Shown here: piece by piece, positions 26,234 to 36,655 of the stretch
Layout of the letters: each line of letters opens with the position of its first letter
Numbering within the stretch: position 1 is the stretch's first letter
Assembly: GCF_963677845.1 (NCBI RefSeq)
Contig: NZ_OY782498.1
Span: 2,115,518 to 2,179,517 of the forward strand
DNA length: 64,000 bases
From: an uncultured Pseudodesulfovibrio sp.
GTDB taxonomy: Bacteria; Desulfobacterota; Desulfovibrionia; Desulfovibrionales; Desulfovibrionaceae
Reading direction: 5' to 3'
Translations under genes and position numbers: made by a program
Notes under the pieces: model-generated
What the model saw: the letters and a program-made list of their open reading frames with translations, nothing else
What the model was told of the DNA's origin: nothing
Database searches by the model: none

Positions 26234-26613
26234 CTCTTCCCCTCAAACTGCGTCAATATGAACGATCATTCATGCGATAAAGAACAAAAAAAACTTTGCA
26301 AATTAAATGCCGCAATTTCATTTGTTTACGACAACTTCTCGATAACCCATATACGTCGGGATAAAAGAATCATTGCACGCCTGCGATCAGGCAAAATTCA
26401 GCATTCATTTTCTGGCAAACGTTTCGCAAAATCGTGCGGCAATGTAAAATTGCAAACACAATCAACATGCAATATTTTATTTTTTTTAAAACAATAGTTC
26501 ATATTTTAAGGTAGATAAGAATGATTAAGACATGAACGTGGCGTGGAGGCACGGCCTATGCAATCTCTTGTGGCATTGCTGAGGAAGAAATCTATCAATA
26601 AGGAGAATTCATA

Positions 26614-27231
26614 ATGGAAATCAATTTTACCGTGCATGGACATTCCTGTGACCTCGCGCTGCATCCCATATCCGAAAAGACCGCACATATCATTAACGAG
26701 TACGGTTCTGACGTATACGCAATGAAGGCCCTTGAATGGTGGAGAAAGGGAAAGACCGCCACATGGGGAATGCGCATAGATGACGTTTGCCATGTTCAAG
26801 TGACAGTAGACGGTGAACCCGTTGAATTCGATACCAATCTGATCACGGCCGATCCTTTAAAGATCAGACGCAGAATGTACCTTGACAGCAAGGCGAAGTA
26901 TGTTTGCGTCCTTGGTTTCGACAACGAACTCTGCAAGTTCTCCTGGCAGTGGAAGACTTCCAATGCTTTTGATCCTTCCAAATTCGAATTCATGGTTCAC
27001 CAATGGGATAGAATCATGGGTGAAACAGGCTACTTCATCCTTGATGAAATCCGTTACGACAATACCTTTGCCAACAATCACGACTGGTGTGACGCTTCCG
27101 GCTATTCACTGGTCCCACCACGTATCATTGATCTTGAAGAGGTAAGGCGGGAGCTTTCTTTGGGAGCCCCCGAACATGAAGGCCCGCCTTTCCCCTCACC
27201 GCATGTCACGGCACAAACAGCCTCGGAATAG
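26614..27231 (+). CDS. Unrecognised 205-residue cytosolic protein
   Basis: I do not recognise a family. The product has no signal peptide or membrane segment, is rich in aromatic residues (WWRKGKTATWGM, FSWQWKTSNAFD, VHQWDRI) and contains five scattered cysteines. The C-terminal tail is Pro-rich (GPPFPSPH). The ATG at 26614 has AAGGAG 9 nt upstream, and codon use is like that of the neighbouring genes, so the gene is likely real. It stands alone on the plus strand between minus-strand operons, after a long leader. A strong bidirectional terminator follows it. Confidence 0.65.
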   Translation: MEINFTVHGHSCDLALHPISEKTAHIINEYGSDVYAMKALEWWRKGKTATWGMRIDDVCHVQVTVDGEPVEFDTNLITADPLKIRRRMYLDSKAKYVCVLGFDNELCKFSWQWKTSNAFDPSKFEFMVHQWDRIMGETGYFILDEIRYDNTFANNHDWCDASGYSLVPPRIIDLEEVRRELSLGAPEHEGPPFPSPHVTAQTASE

Positions 27232-27277
27232 GTCCAACCGCCCTTCCTCTGGGGTTTTGCACAAACACCCCCATAAA

Positions 27278-27306
27278 AGCCCCCGCACCATCATGATGCG
27301 GGGGCT
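27278..27306. terminator. Bidirectional terminator between convergent genes
   Basis: AGCCCCCGCA (27278-27287) and TGCGGGGGCT (27297-27306) form a perfect 10-bp stem with a 9-nt loop. On the minus strand it is followed by TTTTA. It serves the minus-strand kinase operon and probably also the plus-strand 26614 gene. Confidence 0.85.
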
Positions 27307-27333
27307 GAATTATTCAAAAACATACTTTTTCAT

Positions 27334-28905
27334 TCAGTGAACATTGACGACTCCGGCCGGAGCAATCGCTTTTACTTCTTCGGTTGTACCATTATTCTCG
27401 ACATCAAGAACGGGCAAAAGATGCATGGAAACAGTTGTCCCATGCTCCGGTTTGCTGGCTATTTCCACAGTCCCGCCGAAATCTTCCACTATTTTCTTAA
27501 TCATAGCCAAACCGAGACCGTTTCCATCTTCCTTGGTCGAATAAAAAGGATTGAAAACCTTTCCCAACTCCTGCTCGACCATCCCGACTCCCGAATCCTT
27601 CACCTTCAAAACGACTTCGCCATTTTCCAAACCCAGATCGAGAACAATTGCTCCACCATCAGGCATGGCCTCAATGCTGTTCTTGATAAGATTAACGATA
27701 CATTGTTTGAGCGCATCCGCCTCTCCTTTTACCGGGGGCAAAGAAGATGCATTCACTTCAATGGAATACCCCTGTTTACCGTACCCGACGCACATAAGCT
27801 CCGCAACATCCCTGCAAACGGTTATAATGTCGACATTTTCTCTCCCGGATCGTGTAGGGCGGGCAAAATTCAGCATATTGCTCAACATCCGATCCAGCCG
27901 TTGCGTTTCATCAACAATTATCTGTGCCTTTTCCCGATCCTTTGCATCAAGATTCGACGATTTCAGCAGGGAATTGGCAAAACCACCCACAGCAAAAAGC
28001 GGATTACGAATTTCATGGGCCAGATACGTGGACATCTCGCCGATTATGGCAAACTTATCACGTTGATGTTGAAATTTCTCTCGATGTGTCCGTTCCGTAA
28101 TATCCCGGTGCATAACCATTATATGTGTCATATTCCCTCTGATGTCATAGATCGGATAGGCGTATAAACGATAATATTGCAGCAGACCATTTCCATTGAT
28201 CCGAGTGACCAATGACTCTTCCTTTTTTCCACTTTTCAATGTTGCATGAAACGGACAGGCGGGATCCAGTTCATTACAAAAAACCGAGCCATCACGTAAT
28301 CTGGCCGCATGCCAGCAGGGCTTACCCAAAAGCTCCTTTCTTGAGACACCCGCCCGCTGCCAGACCATGCGATTCAAATCCGTAATGACACCGTTCTTGT
28401 CGAGCAGGAAAATATCCTCCCGGATTTCATCAATAATGGATTGAAGCAATGTGCGCTGATGATCCAAATGATTCATGTAGTTGCTCTTGACCAGAGCCAT
28501 GTCGTGCAGACCACACAAAAACACGAACTCCCGGTGATCCATAAGGGACACCCTCTCAGGAAGTGACTGACGCAACCGACTGCGCGTACTACGATTACCC
28601 GTGATCTCGACAACCAGATTTATCTCCGGGTGCATATCGAGCATTTCGGACCATGTTGCATAAACAGGACAGGATATACCGTCCAATTCCCGCAACACGG
28701 TTTCGGTCTCCCCTTCATGGCTGACTGCAAACAAACGAATCTCCGGCAAAAACTCCCTGAAGACCTCGTTGTAGATAATATCTACCAAAACCTTCAGTCC
28801 GGTCCCTACGCCGACGACGCCTATATTGAACGGTCCCAGGGCCCCATTCCAATAGCAAAACCCCATATTTTCATAACTAAAATCACTCACGTTTAACTCC
28901 TGCAT
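27334..28905 (-). CDS. PAS sensor histidine kinase with an N-terminal Rossmann-like domain
   Basis: The 523-residue soluble kinase has three parts. Residues of about 25-125 look like a nucleotide-binding Rossmann fold (IGVVGVGTGLKVLVDII glycine loop, then IRLFAVS, LVVEITGN), without kinship that I can name. A PAS domain (about 150-275) has LLDKNGVITDLNRMV and the RDITERTHRE tail, with three cysteines. The kinase core has the H box LAHEIRNPLFAVGGF, N box NLIKNSIEAM and G boxes DSGVGM and GNGLGLAM. No membrane helix is seen. It lies 32 nt after nhaB and is the last gene of the cluster. It may sense a cytoplasmic metabolite or nucleotide through the Rossmann part; that is inference. Confidence 0.85.
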   Translation of the reverse strand: MQELNVSDFSYENMGFCYWNGALGPFNIGVVGVGTGLKVLVDIIYNEVFREFLPEIRLFAVSHEGETETVLRELDGISCPVYATWSEMLDMHPEINLVVEITGNRSTRSRLRQSLPERVSLMDHREFVFLCGLHDMALVKSNYMNHLDHQRTLLQSIIDEIREDIFLLDKNGVITDLNRMVWQRAGVSRKELLGKPCWHAARLRDGSVFCNELDPACPFHATLKSGKKEESLVTRINGNGLLQYYRLYAYPIYDIRGNMTHIMVMHRDITERTHREKFQHQRDKFAIIGEMSTYLAHEIRNPLFAVGGFANSLLKSSNLDAKDREKAQIIVDETQRLDRMLSNMLNFARPTRSGRENVDIITVCRDVAELMCVGYGKQGYSIEVNASSLPPVKGEADALKQCIVNLIKNSIEAMPDGGAIVLDLGLENGEVVLKVKDSGVGMVEQELGKVFNPFYSTKEDGNGLGLAMIKKIVEDFGGTVEIASKPEHGTTVSMHLLPVLDVENNGTTEEVKAIAPAGVVNVH

Positions 28906-28937
28906 ATTCCATCGCTTCTAAAAACTGTTGCATGCGA

Positions 28938-30584
28938 TTAGCCACAAAAGAAATGAATGATGTCATCAATATGCCACGCTGCGACAAAGCCGGTCAGGGA
29001 CATTGTCACTGTGTAAGGCAATGCAAGAACAACCATTCGTCCATAGGACAATCGAATGACCGGTGCCAATGCGGAAGTAAGAAGGAAAAGAAACGCAGCC
29101 TGACCGTTAGGTGTAGCCACACTGGGAATATTCGTCCCGGTATTGATCGCCACGGCCAATTTATCAAAATTTTCCATGATGGCACTGACCTGTTGCGCAG
29201 CACTTGCCGGCAGACCGGCCAGGACCTCGGCCCTCGACAAAAGCGGGTCCGTCAACATGTCCATGAGCTGACTGCCCGCCATGGCAATACCGGGGACAGC
29301 GTCAAGCATCTGCGTAAAGTGCATCTTGGTTTCGGAAATATACACCGTTGCCACAAAGACGTTGTCGGAAATCATCGAAAGCACACCATTAGCTGCATAA
29401 TAAGCGGCCATTTGTGTCTGCCCTTCCAATCCCAGTACATAATCAATGACTGGCTTGAAGAGATGTTGATCGTGGATAACTGCAACAATCGAGAAAAAAA
29501 CCACCAATAGTGCGGTAAAGGGCAAAGCCTCCTCAAAGGCATGACCCAACTGATGTTCATCCGTCACACCGTTGAGCGCCGTCAGCAAAACGATGACGGA
29601 TAGACCGACGATACCAACAGCCGCCAAATGAAATGCCAAGGCAATGATCAGCCAAATCGCGGCGAGTCCCTGAGTGACAAGTTTGGCCCGACCAGTTTTA
29701 CCTAGTTCAGCTTCACTCTCCATGGCTGTTTCCAACAAATGGGAACGAATATTTCCGGGAAGTAATGCGCCGTATCCAAAAAGCTTGAATTTCTCGACCA
29801 GCACACATGTCAGCAACCCAACGACGAGCACAGGCATGGAGACTGGGGCGACCTTGATAAAAAAGGTACTGAAATGCCAGCCCATCTCGGCTCCGATAAG
29901 CAAATTCTGAGGCTCGCCCACCAATGTACAAACGCCGCCAAGGGCCGTACCAACGGCACCATGCATCATCAAATTCCGCAGGAAGGTTCTGAATTGATAC
30001 AACTCTTCGCGAGCAGTCTCCTTAACGAGCTGATCACTGCATAGATCGTGCGTACAAAACCTATCCTTCCCGGAGGCGAAACGGTGATATACGTTGTAGA
30101 ATCCATAAGCCACAGCGATAATGACCGCCGTAACAGTCAGGGCATCAAGAAACGCCGACAGAAACGCCCCTGCCAGACAAAAAAGAACTGAAATAAGAAC
30201 TTTGGACTGAACCCTGACCAATATCCGAGTAAAGGTAAATTGGAGCAAATCCTTCATGAAGTAGATACCTGCCACCATGAAAATCAGCAGGAGTATCACT
30301 TCAAAATTGGCAAGCGTTTCATGATACACGCTCGCGGGATGAGTCAAACCGAGGAAGACCGCTTCAATAGCCAACAAACCACCGGCAGGAAGGGGGTAAC
30401 ACTTCAAGGCCATGGCCAGCGTGAATATGAATTCGCCGATGAGCATCCATCCGGCGATGAAAGGCCCCGCGACATAAACCAGAACGGGGTTGAGGAGCAG
30501 AAAACCCAAAATGGTCATTTTGTACCATTTGGGCGCATTGCCAAGGAAATTGAGAGCAAAAGCTCTCGAAATTGAAGTGGTCAC
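28938..30584 (-). CDS. nhaB: Na+/H+ antiporter NhaB
   Basis: The 548-residue polytopic membrane protein has about 12 hydrophobic segments and matches NhaB along its length. Recognisable pieces are the N-terminal [21 protein letters not shown], the [22 protein letters not shown] segment, [35 protein letters not shown], and [30 protein letters not shown] near the C terminus. It would extrude sodium in exchange for protons. The start is GTG at 30584 with GGGAGA 9 nt upstream. Its place in one cluster with the DASS anion transporter suggests that it recycles the sodium used for symport. Confidence 0.93.
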   Translation of the reverse strand: MTTSISRAFALNFLGNAPKWYKMTILGFLLLNPVLVYVAGPFIAGWMLIGEFIFTLAMALKCYPLPAGGLLAIEAVFLGLTHPASVYHETLANFEVILLLIFMVAGIYFMKDLLQFTFTRILVRVQSKVLISVLFCLAGAFLSAFLDALTVTAVIIAVAYGFYNVYHRFASGKDRFCTHDLCSDQLVKETAREELYQFRTFLRNLMMHGAVGTALGGVCTLVGEPQNLLIGAEMGWHFSTFFIKVAPVSMPVLVVGLLTCVLVEKFKLFGYGALLPGNIRSHLLETAMESEAELGKTGRAKLVTQGLAAIWLIIALAFHLAAVGIVGLSVIVLLTALNGVTDEHQLGHAFEEALPFTALLVVFFSIVAVIHDQHLFKPVIDYVLGLEGQTQMAAYYAANGVLSMISDNVFVATVYISETKMHFTQMLDAVPGIAMAGSQLMDMLTDPLLSRAEVLAGLPASAAQQVSAIMENFDKLAVAINTGTNIPSVATPNGQAAFLFLLTSALAPVIRLSYGRMVVLALPYTVTMSLTGFVAAWHIDDIIHFFCG

Positions 30585-30625
30585 AACGGTTCTCCCTGTG
30601 TTGCGTTTGGGGTTAAAGGTTCACA

Positions 30626-31054
30626 TCAAATCATGGTCGAATTCTTGAAAAGCTGCGCAATTTCTATTTCATTATTCCGAAGTTGTTTTTTCTCCATAGC
30701 TCTCTGCACAGTGCTGAGGATTTCCTCCACGGACGCAGGTTTCACGAGATAATCGAAAACCCCACGCTGAAGGAGTTTTGTCGCGTCATTGATCGAGACA
30801 TGTCCTGTCAGACAAATGGTTTCGACATCAAAACCCTGTAAACGGATTTCATTATAGGTTTCCTCGCCAGAAAGTTCCGGCATCTTCAAGTCGAGCAGGA
30901 CAACGTCAAACCCACCAGTCGCCAGTCTATTCAACGCGTCCATGCCGTCACTGGCTTCATCCACGGCATATCCCTTAGACCTCAGGATTCGGGCCATGGA
31001 TTTACGAAACCGTTCCTCATCATCAACAACCAAAATTCGCGCGGTAGTTTCCAT
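30626..31054 (-). CDS. Single-domain response regulator
   Basis: A 142-residue receiver with no DNA-binding domain. The acidic pocket is DDEE (11-14), the phosphorylation site is Asp55 in VVLLDLKMPELSGEE, the switch threonine lies in CLTGH, and the lysine in LVKPAS. About 25 residues after the receiver form a charged tail. It starts 9 nt after the preceding kinase gene, so the two are probably a pair. As a stand-alone receiver it may act on a protein partner or pass phosphate on in a relay. Confidence 0.85.
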   Translation of the reverse strand: METTARILVVDDEERFRKSMARILRSKGYAVDEASDGMDALNRLATGGFDVVLLDLKMPELSGEETYNEIRLQGFDVETICLTGHVSINDATKLLQRGVFDYLVKPASVEEILSTVQRAMEKKQLRNNEIEIAQLFKNSTMI

Positions 31055-31063
31055 AGATACCTC

Positions 31064-31981
31064 TCATGATGCTATAGGGATTCGAACGGTAAAGGACGCA
31101 CCTTCGCCGGGCTTTGACTTGACGGATATATCGCCCCCAAGCTCATTAACGATGCGCAAACTGACCGAAAGCCCAAGCCCAGTCCCTTCGCCGGGAGGTT
31201 TTGTGGTATAAAACGGATTGAATACCCGCTTCAGGTCTTCCGGAGGCAGGCCAGGGCCAGTGTCCCGCACTTCAATGCACACCATGTTTTTCTCACAAAA
31301 AGTGGACACGAAAATGACGCCACTTTTCCCCATGGCCTGAACCGCATTGATAAGCAGATTCAAAAAAACCTGCCGCAAAAGGGGCGGATCGGTCTTCACC
31401 ATGGGCATCAGGTCATCAAAAGCCCTGACGATCCAAATACTGTCAGTCCCGGATTCTCGTTCTACCAAAGACAACATGTCTTCCATGAGCAAATTAATGT
31501 CTGCAAACTGGGAAACTGGACGACGATGTCGAGCGAAATCCAACAGCTTGTGCGTTATCTCAGAACACCGCTCAATCTGACCGAGAATGGAATCCAGACT
31601 GTCCTGAATTTCTCCCATCACCTCGGGAGGCGGCGGGGAATCGAGCTGGAGTCGTAACAACTCGACTTCACGCAAAATGATATTCAAAGGATTATTGATT
31701 TCATGCGCAATACCAGTGGAAATTTCCCCAAGAGCAAGCACCTTCTGCGATTGAATAAGTTCTTTTCCGAGGCGTGACTGTTCAGCTGTTGCTTCATCAA
31801 GCCACCGCGCAGAAATCCGAAGTACAATCCACATCCCAACAATGGTTGCAGCAATAATAGCCATGATAAAAGCATGCTCAAAAGGCGGGAACTTCCAGAC
31901 AACAGCCGCGATCAGCAGGCAGGATGCGGGATACGCATACTGCCCCAGACGGGCAATCCTTCTGATCCGCAACAATTTCAT
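31064..31981 (-). CDS. Membrane-anchored sensor histidine kinase, no periplasmic domain
   Basis: The 305-residue kinase has two close transmembrane helices (about residues 14-32 and 37-56) and then the catalytic core directly. The H box is [19 protein letters not shown], the N box NLLINAVQAM, and the G boxes DTGPGLPPEDLKRVFNPFYTTK and GTGLGLSVSLRI. There is almost no extracytoplasmic sensing domain, so it senses in the membrane or through partners. It overlaps the upstream receiver by 4 nt and is followed by another receiver 9 nt later. Confidence 0.88.
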   Translation of the reverse strand: MKLLRIRRIARLGQYAYPASCLLIAAVVWKFPPFEHAFIMAIIAATIVGMWIVLRISARWLDEATAEQSRLGKELIQSQKVLALGEISTGIAHEINNPLNIILREVELLRLQLDSPPPPEVMGEIQDSLDSILGQIERCSEITHKLLDFARHRRPVSQFADINLLMEDMLSLVERESGTDSIWIVRAFDDLMPMVKTDPPLLRQVFLNLLINAVQAMGKSGVIFVSTFCEKNMVCIEVRDTGPGLPPEDLKRVFNPFYTTKPPGEGTGLGLSVSLRIVNELGGDISVKSKPGEGASFTVRIPIAS

Positions 31982-32376
31982 GCGTCACCTCGATCCTGCA
32001 TCTTCAATCGGGAATGCTCACTGGCCGCCCGAATTCGTTCAAGCAGGTCATCAATTGAAAAAGGTTTGAGGATATAATCGTAGGCGCCATGACTCATTCC
32101 ATCGATGCCCGACTTTACGGACCCATGCCCGGTGAGCATGATGACAGCCAACCCGCCGAACCGTTTACGAATTTCCTTGAGCGTTTCTATACCGCTCAAT
32201 CCCGGCATCTTGACGTCAAGAATGACGACGTCCACGGGACTTTTGCGCAGGCTATCCAGAGCGGCCTCACCGCTGGTGGCAACATCAACGTCGATGTTGC
32301 GTTTTGACAACCGACGTTTGATCAGCTTCAGAAAATCCGGCTCATCATCGACAACGAGTACCTTTATTCGAGTCAT
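31978..32376 (-). CDS. Single-domain response regulator
   Basis: A 132-residue CheY-like receiver with DDE (10-12), Asp54 in VVILDVKMPGLSGIETL, the MLTGHGSVKSG switch region and LKPFS. No output domain follows beyond a short helix (LERIRAASEHSRLKM). It overlaps both neighbours (4 nt with each kinase gene), so it lies between two kinases and could be fed by either. Confidence 0.86.
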   Translation of the reverse strand: MTRIKVLVVDDEPDFLKLIKRRLSKRNIDVDVATSGEAALDSLRKSPVDVVILDVKMPGLSGIETLKEIRKRFGGLAVIMLTGHGSVKSGIDGMSHGAYDYILKPFSIDDLLERIRAASEHSRLKMQDRGDA

Positions 32377-34049
32377 GCTTCCTCCTGGCAGTCAGGGAAA
32401 TACGGACAGGTCAACGGTAGGGATATGTTAAAAACAGTTCCCTGACCGCGTTTGCTGTCCACACTGATCTTGCCACCCAGTTTCTTGAGGGTGGTGTAAA
32501 CAATGGACAGTCCGAGACCAGTCCCTTCCCCGGTGGCTTTGGTGGTAAAAAACGGATCGAAAACCTTATTGATATGCTCTTCCGGTATCCCTTCCCCACT
32601 GTCTTCAATTTCGACAATCACCCTGTCTTTCTCCCCACGGGTGGTCAGCGAAATGGAACCGTTTTCGCCAATGGCGTCGATGGCGTTTTCAAGCAGATTC
32701 AGCATGACTTGCTGTACCTGATTCGAGTCGGTTGTTATCAGCGGAAGGTCCTGATCAAAATTCCGCAGCACTTCGATGTTCCGGTGGCGAGTCTCGTTTT
32801 CAAGGAAAGAAAAGGTCTGCATAGCCAGCATATTAAGATCCACGTCTTCATGAAGTGGCTCCATGCGACGGGCAAATCCAAGCATACGGTGCGTGACTGT
32901 TCGTGCTCGTTCCACATGCCGGTCAATATCGTCTGTGGCTTCCTGCAAATCATCAACGGCCTCACCTTCACCCAGCTCGCCGTCATTGATGATATCCCGT
33001 ATCCATCCGGCACTTTCCCGAATAATGGACAACGGATTATTGATTTCATGGGCCACCCCTGCGGCCAATTTACCAAGCGAGGCCATCTTACTTGATTGCA
33101 TGACCGCTGCGTCCATAGCCGCTCGATCCCGATCCGATGTTCTGAGTTTGGCAACGACTGAAGACACGGAAATGTATGCACCGATAAAAATCATCAACGC
33201 ACAAATGGAAAGCAAAATGAATATGAGTGATTGTGTCCGCAAAAGAGGAGACAACTCCTCCTCTGGATTCTCAATAATAATAAGCCGCCACCCGGCATGG
33301 GCCAATGGCGTAATCCCAGCGACAAAGGGGGTACCGTTCTTTTCCCAATTGATTATCTCGACATCATTCTCACCACGATATTCCGGGAGCTCTGCCTGAG
33401 AGAGCACCTTCCCCCCAAAGCGAGATGGCGTCTGAAGCGCGTAATCCCTGTTAACGAGGTAGGCATCACCCTGCCTGCCTATACGGACATTACGAACAAG
33501 AGACGTGAACACGTCTGAATCAATGGTAGCTCGAAGTATCCATGTAATATCCCCTTCTCGCCTTTTGACCGCGATAATAAAATGAGGGAAATTTCGAAAT
33601 CCCATGAAGACATCACTGATATACAATCCCTTGAGCATAACTTGGTTAAACCAAGGCTCATCCTTGTAATTGACATCCTTGAGGTCAAAAGGTCCGCAAT
33701 AGGCTTCGTGCCGTCCATCCTGCCCGATGACGCCTATATCGATAAAAGAATGTGACGCCTGCTGAATGGTATTAAACACCTCATGCAGGTAGGTCTGATC
33801 CGTCATGTCGGCAAAGGAATGCATGTCGGCGAGAAGCTGCAACTGGACAACCCGCTCAGTCAAAAACATATCGATGGCGTCACGCTTGTTACTTGCTACA
33901 AGCCGTAAATTACTCGTCAGCTTTTCTTCATATGACTGACTGAATTCGGCGTGGATGACATACCCCAGCACAAAGAGAGGAATAAGCGAAAGGCTCAAGG
34001 TAATAAGAACAAGTGTCCACCGTAATTTCCTGTATGATGAAGTCGTCAT
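32373..34049 (-). CDS. Cache-domain sensor histidine kinase
   Basis: The 558-residue kinase has a first transmembrane helix (about 9-32). A periplasmic Cache-type sensor domain follows (about 33-270; [26 protein letters not shown], and [24 protein letters not shown]-like segments with the [18 protein letters not shown] motif of dCache). Then come a second helix (about 275-300) and the catalytic core: [52 protein letters not shown]. The close resemblance of its sensor to that of the 44535 kinase suggests duplication. I prefer the ATG at 34049: GGAGG lies 12 nt upstream and it overlaps the preceding stop (ATGA). The ligand is unknown. Confidence 0.88.
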   Translation of the reverse strand: MTTSSYRKLRWTLVLITLSLSLIPLFVLGYVIHAEFSQSYEEKLTSNLRLVASNKRDAIDMFLTERVVQLQLLADMHSFADMTDQTYLHEVFNTIQQASHSFIDIGVIGQDGRHEAYCGPFDLKDVNYKDEPWFNQVMLKGLYISDVFMGFRNFPHFIIAVKRREGDITWILRATIDSDVFTSLVRNVRIGRQGDAYLVNRDYALQTPSRFGGKVLSQAELPEYRGENDVEIINWEKNGTPFVAGITPLAHAGWRLIIIENPEEELSPLLRTQSLIFILLSICALMIFIGAYISVSSVVAKLRTSDRDRAAMDAAVMQSSKMASLGKLAAGVAHEINNPLSIIRESAGWIRDIINDGELGEGEAVDDLQEATDDIDRHVERARTVTHRMLGFARRMEPLHEDVDLNMLAMQTFSFLENETRHRNIEVLRNFDQDLPLITTDSNQVQQVMLNLLENAIDAIGENGSISLTTRGEKDRVIVEIEDSGEGIPEEHINKVFDPFFTTKATGEGTGLGLSIVYTTLKKLGGKISVDSKRGQGTVFNISLPLTCPYFPDCQEEA

Positions 34050-36637
34050 GCTCCGCACCTCCAACCCTCTGATTTTCCGGCAGTTCCCGACAAAAGTGCA
34101 CCAATATCTGCTGTGAATTTCTGCCCGTATCGACTGATGGAATCCTGATCGGCTGCGACCATATCGACCTGACGTGTATGAACGAGCAAATAACCCGCCA
34201 CGACAAGGGCCTGTTCAACGGCTTCTTTTTCCACGCCCTCAATTCGTGCAAACAGGGCGTCATCCCGAACTTCAACGATAAATCCGTACCGCTCCAAAAT
34301 TTCACCAATCATTCTGGCCCGACTGGAACGCCGCCCCATATCGGCACCGCCTCCCTTGAACTGAAAAAGCGCGTAATTTTCAGTGGGTTCATCTCCAGCG
34401 AATCCTTCAATTGTGCAAAAATGAAATCCGAAACGGGACTGAAGATTGCAGTAATGCCGACCAACTGTGAAATAATTACGATCGCCCATACTATTGGCCA
34501 TTCCCGGAGCCAAAGCGGGATTGCATGCGGCCTCGGAAAAAACTGACATAAGCCCACCGGGAGCGACTGGCGGAGGACCGCCCCACGGTATGGCGGTCAT
34601 CCCGCGCCACAGGGCCTTCATGGTATTGGACCGGATATCATCCAGACAGACACGTGTGGTATCGTTCGACTCAACGGTGCCACCGCCAATGTCGATGAGC
34701 CAATATTGCATAGGCATCTTGCCAACCAGCTTTCTCGCATTCGCGGTCAACTGCTCCCTGCCCATGAACATTTCATTGACGGCCTTCTCATGACAAAAGC
34801 GCGTAATATCATGCAAAGAAGTACAGTACTCCGGCGAAAATTCCGACGACTCGGGATCTGTCAGGGAAAGTGGTATGATAAACGGCATCATTCGCTGTAA
34901 CGCCAAACGTACTTCATTGCTCGAAGACGATGAAACAGAGTCCACAGACGTATCAATCTGAGACTGTCTCGTACCAATATAAATATTCCCGTTGTCAGCG
35001 TTTACAGTCACGACGCCAACTCCGGACAATTGCTCGACAGCCCCCGGCCCTGCAATCAAATACGGCTTGCCAAATTCTCTGGCGACATTGGCCAGATGCC
35101 CGACAGGGCTGCCATATTCGGTTATCACTCCACTCACTTGTGACATCAGTACAGAAAGATGAGGCCGTGCACTTCGTGCCAACAAAATGCCATTCTCAGG
35201 AAATCGGGACATATCTTCATCCGATGTCACGAGAGCCAAACGACCTGCTGCAACGCCGGGACTGGCGACAACGCAGGAATGCAGAAGGATGGAAGCAACG
35301 TCTTCATCGTTGTGTGTATGCGACAATACTTTCTCACACGGCACAACGGACAAAGGGCGGCACTGAAGAATAACGATACGACCACCACGAGCCAGTGCCC
35401 ATTCTATATCTTGCGGAGAACCGAAATGACTTTCAATACGAAGTGCCAACCAGACAAGCTGTTGAATAACCGCGTCCGATACGGACGGGGCCACACTCCT
35501 GTCGCCATAGAGTTTTTCCTTGTTGATACGACCGCCGGAAGTCTTCACATAACAGACTTCCTTTGCCGCAATGTCCTTGCTCCGAATTGCCAAGGAAGCA
35601 CGATCAACCACCCAGGAATCGACCATAGAGCATCCATCGACGACGGTGCGGGGAAGTCCCGGCACCGCGTTGACGACAACACGCCCATCGTCATGGCCCA
35701 GAGGTGACTGGGTATAAATGACACCACCGGCCTTTGCATCGATCATTTCCATACAGGCCACACACATAACCACGGCGTCATCACGCAATCCGCGATTAAG
35801 CCGATACGCCATGGCCGTGGCCGAATATGCACTGGCGACAACGTTTCTGTAGGCTTCAAGCACGTCACAGCCCTTGACCCCAAGCTTCGATACGAACTGT
35901 CCGGCAAAACTGGCCTCTTCAGAATCTTCTCCCACAGCACTGCTGCGGACGGCCATTCTGACATTACCAAGATTTCTGCAGCTTCTGATGACAGCTTGCT
36001 CGATATCCTGCGGGACCACCGTCATGTCGACGGCATGCCGGATGCTCTCTTCAAGAAGACGCAATCCCTCCAACGTCTCACTGTCATGTATTTGGATCAG
36101 CCGATTAATTTCATCACCAAGCCCGGATTGCTCCATAAACAAATGGTACGACGAAGCAGTAATGGAAAAACCACGGGGAACCGCCACACCAAGAGCGGCC
36201 CGCACTTCGCCAAGCATGGCCATCTTGGACCCAGTCTGCGGCAAGGAATCAGCCCTGATGTCTTCCATCTGCAAAACCAGTGGCCCGCTGTTTTGTGTTG
36301 TCCCTTGATCCATGGCCTTTTCCATGGATAAAACAATGCTATTGAAGACATCCCTAAGCTCCTCATATTTCCCTGGAGCCATGAGACACAGTCGTTCGAT
36401 CATCTGACGAACGCCGGAAGCAACCGTGAGGCATTGAGCCCTGACATGGGCCATGCTGAAAATGCTTTCTGACTGCGCATCTTCAGTTATCTGGGCCATG
36501 ATTTCGAGAGCCTTGTTGTTGGCGGCCAACAACAGGCGAAAATTCTCGGTCTTAGCCAGAAAGCGTTCCTTGTCAGCATCATGGCTGGCAGAGGATTTAC
36601 GGATGCAATTGAACAGGGTCTTGAAGATGGTCTGCAT
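34046..36637 (-). CDS. PEP synthase-like phosphotransfer protein lacking the PEP-binding barrel
   Basis: An 863-residue protein. Residues of about 135-440 are a PPDK_N-type ATP-grasp (GSKMAMLGEVRAALGVAVPRGF; MAVRSSAVGEDSEEASFAGQF; QDIEWALARGGRIVILQCRPL). Residues of about 460-560 are the PEP-utilising swivelling domain with its phosphohistidine motif (YGSPVGHLANVAREFGKPYLIAG). True PEP synthase then has a TIM barrel; here the last about 290 residues are a different, unrecognised region with CTIEGFAGDEPTENYALFQFKGGGADMGRRS. The first 130 residues are helical. So it can probably bind ATP and carry phosphate on histidine, but its acceptor is unknown. It overlaps the Cache kinase gene by 4 nt and follows a receiver gene by 18 nt, which hints at a role in signalling. 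Confidence 0.75.
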   Translation of the reverse strand: MQTIFKTLFNCIRKSSASHDADKERFLAKTENFRLLLAANNKALEIMAQITEDAQSESIFSMAHVRAQCLTVASGVRQMIERLCLMAPGKYEELRDVFNSIVLSMEKAMDQGTTQNSGPLVLQMEDIRADSLPQTGSKMAMLGEVRAALGVAVPRGFSITASSYHLFMEQSGLGDEINRLIQIHDSETLEGLRLLEESIRHAVDMTVVPQDIEQAVIRSCRNLGNVRMAVRSSAVGEDSEEASFAGQFVSKLGVKGCDVLEAYRNVVASAYSATAMAYRLNRGLRDDAVVMCVACMEMIDAKAGGVIYTQSPLGHDDGRVVVNAVPGLPRTVVDGCSMVDSWVVDRASLAIRSKDIAAKEVCYVKTSGGRINKEKLYGDRSVAPSVSDAVIQQLVWLALRIESHFGSPQDIEWALARGGRIVILQCRPLSVVPCEKVLSHTHNDEDVASILLHSCVVASPGVAAGRLALVTSDEDMSRFPENGILLARSARPHLSVLMSQVSGVITEYGSPVGHLANVAREFGKPYLIAGPGAVEQLSGVGVVTVNADNGNIYIGTRQSQIDTSVDSVSSSSSNEVRLALQRMMPFIIPLSLTDPESSEFSPEYCTSLHDITRFCHEKAVNEMFMGREQLTANARKLVGKMPMQYWLIDIGGGTVESNDTTRVCLDDIRSNTMKALWRGMTAIPWGGPPPVAPGGLMSVFSEAACNPALAPGMANSMGDRNYFTVGRHYCNLQSRFGFHFCTIEGFAGDEPTENYALFQFKGGGADMGRRSSRARMIGEILERYGFIVEVRDDALFARIEGVEKEAVEQALVVAGYLLVHTRQVDMVAADQDSISRYGQKFTADIGALLSGTAGKSEGWRCGA

Positions 36638-36655
36638 ATGTTCATCCTCCAGCCA

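Larger units (their letters stand above)
25941..26613. other. Long control region upstream of the moeA-like/mop genes
   Basis: This 670-bp stretch has no gene I trust. A 79-codon frame at 26258-26497 has no clear ribosome site and ordinary AT-rich translation, so I leave it out. The notable contents are two similar elements 200 bp apart, listed separately. The 26460-26500 part is T-rich and could contain the promoter of the 26614 gene, which has AAGGAG before its ATG. Confidence 0.5.

Noticed and set aside
26258-26497. 79-codon frame in the mop control region
   Set aside because: No ribosome site, no known motif; overlaps AT-rich DNA that is more likely regulatory.
34046-36637. True phosphoenolpyruvate synthase
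   Set aside because: The TIM-barrel PEP domain is absent and the end is unrelated.
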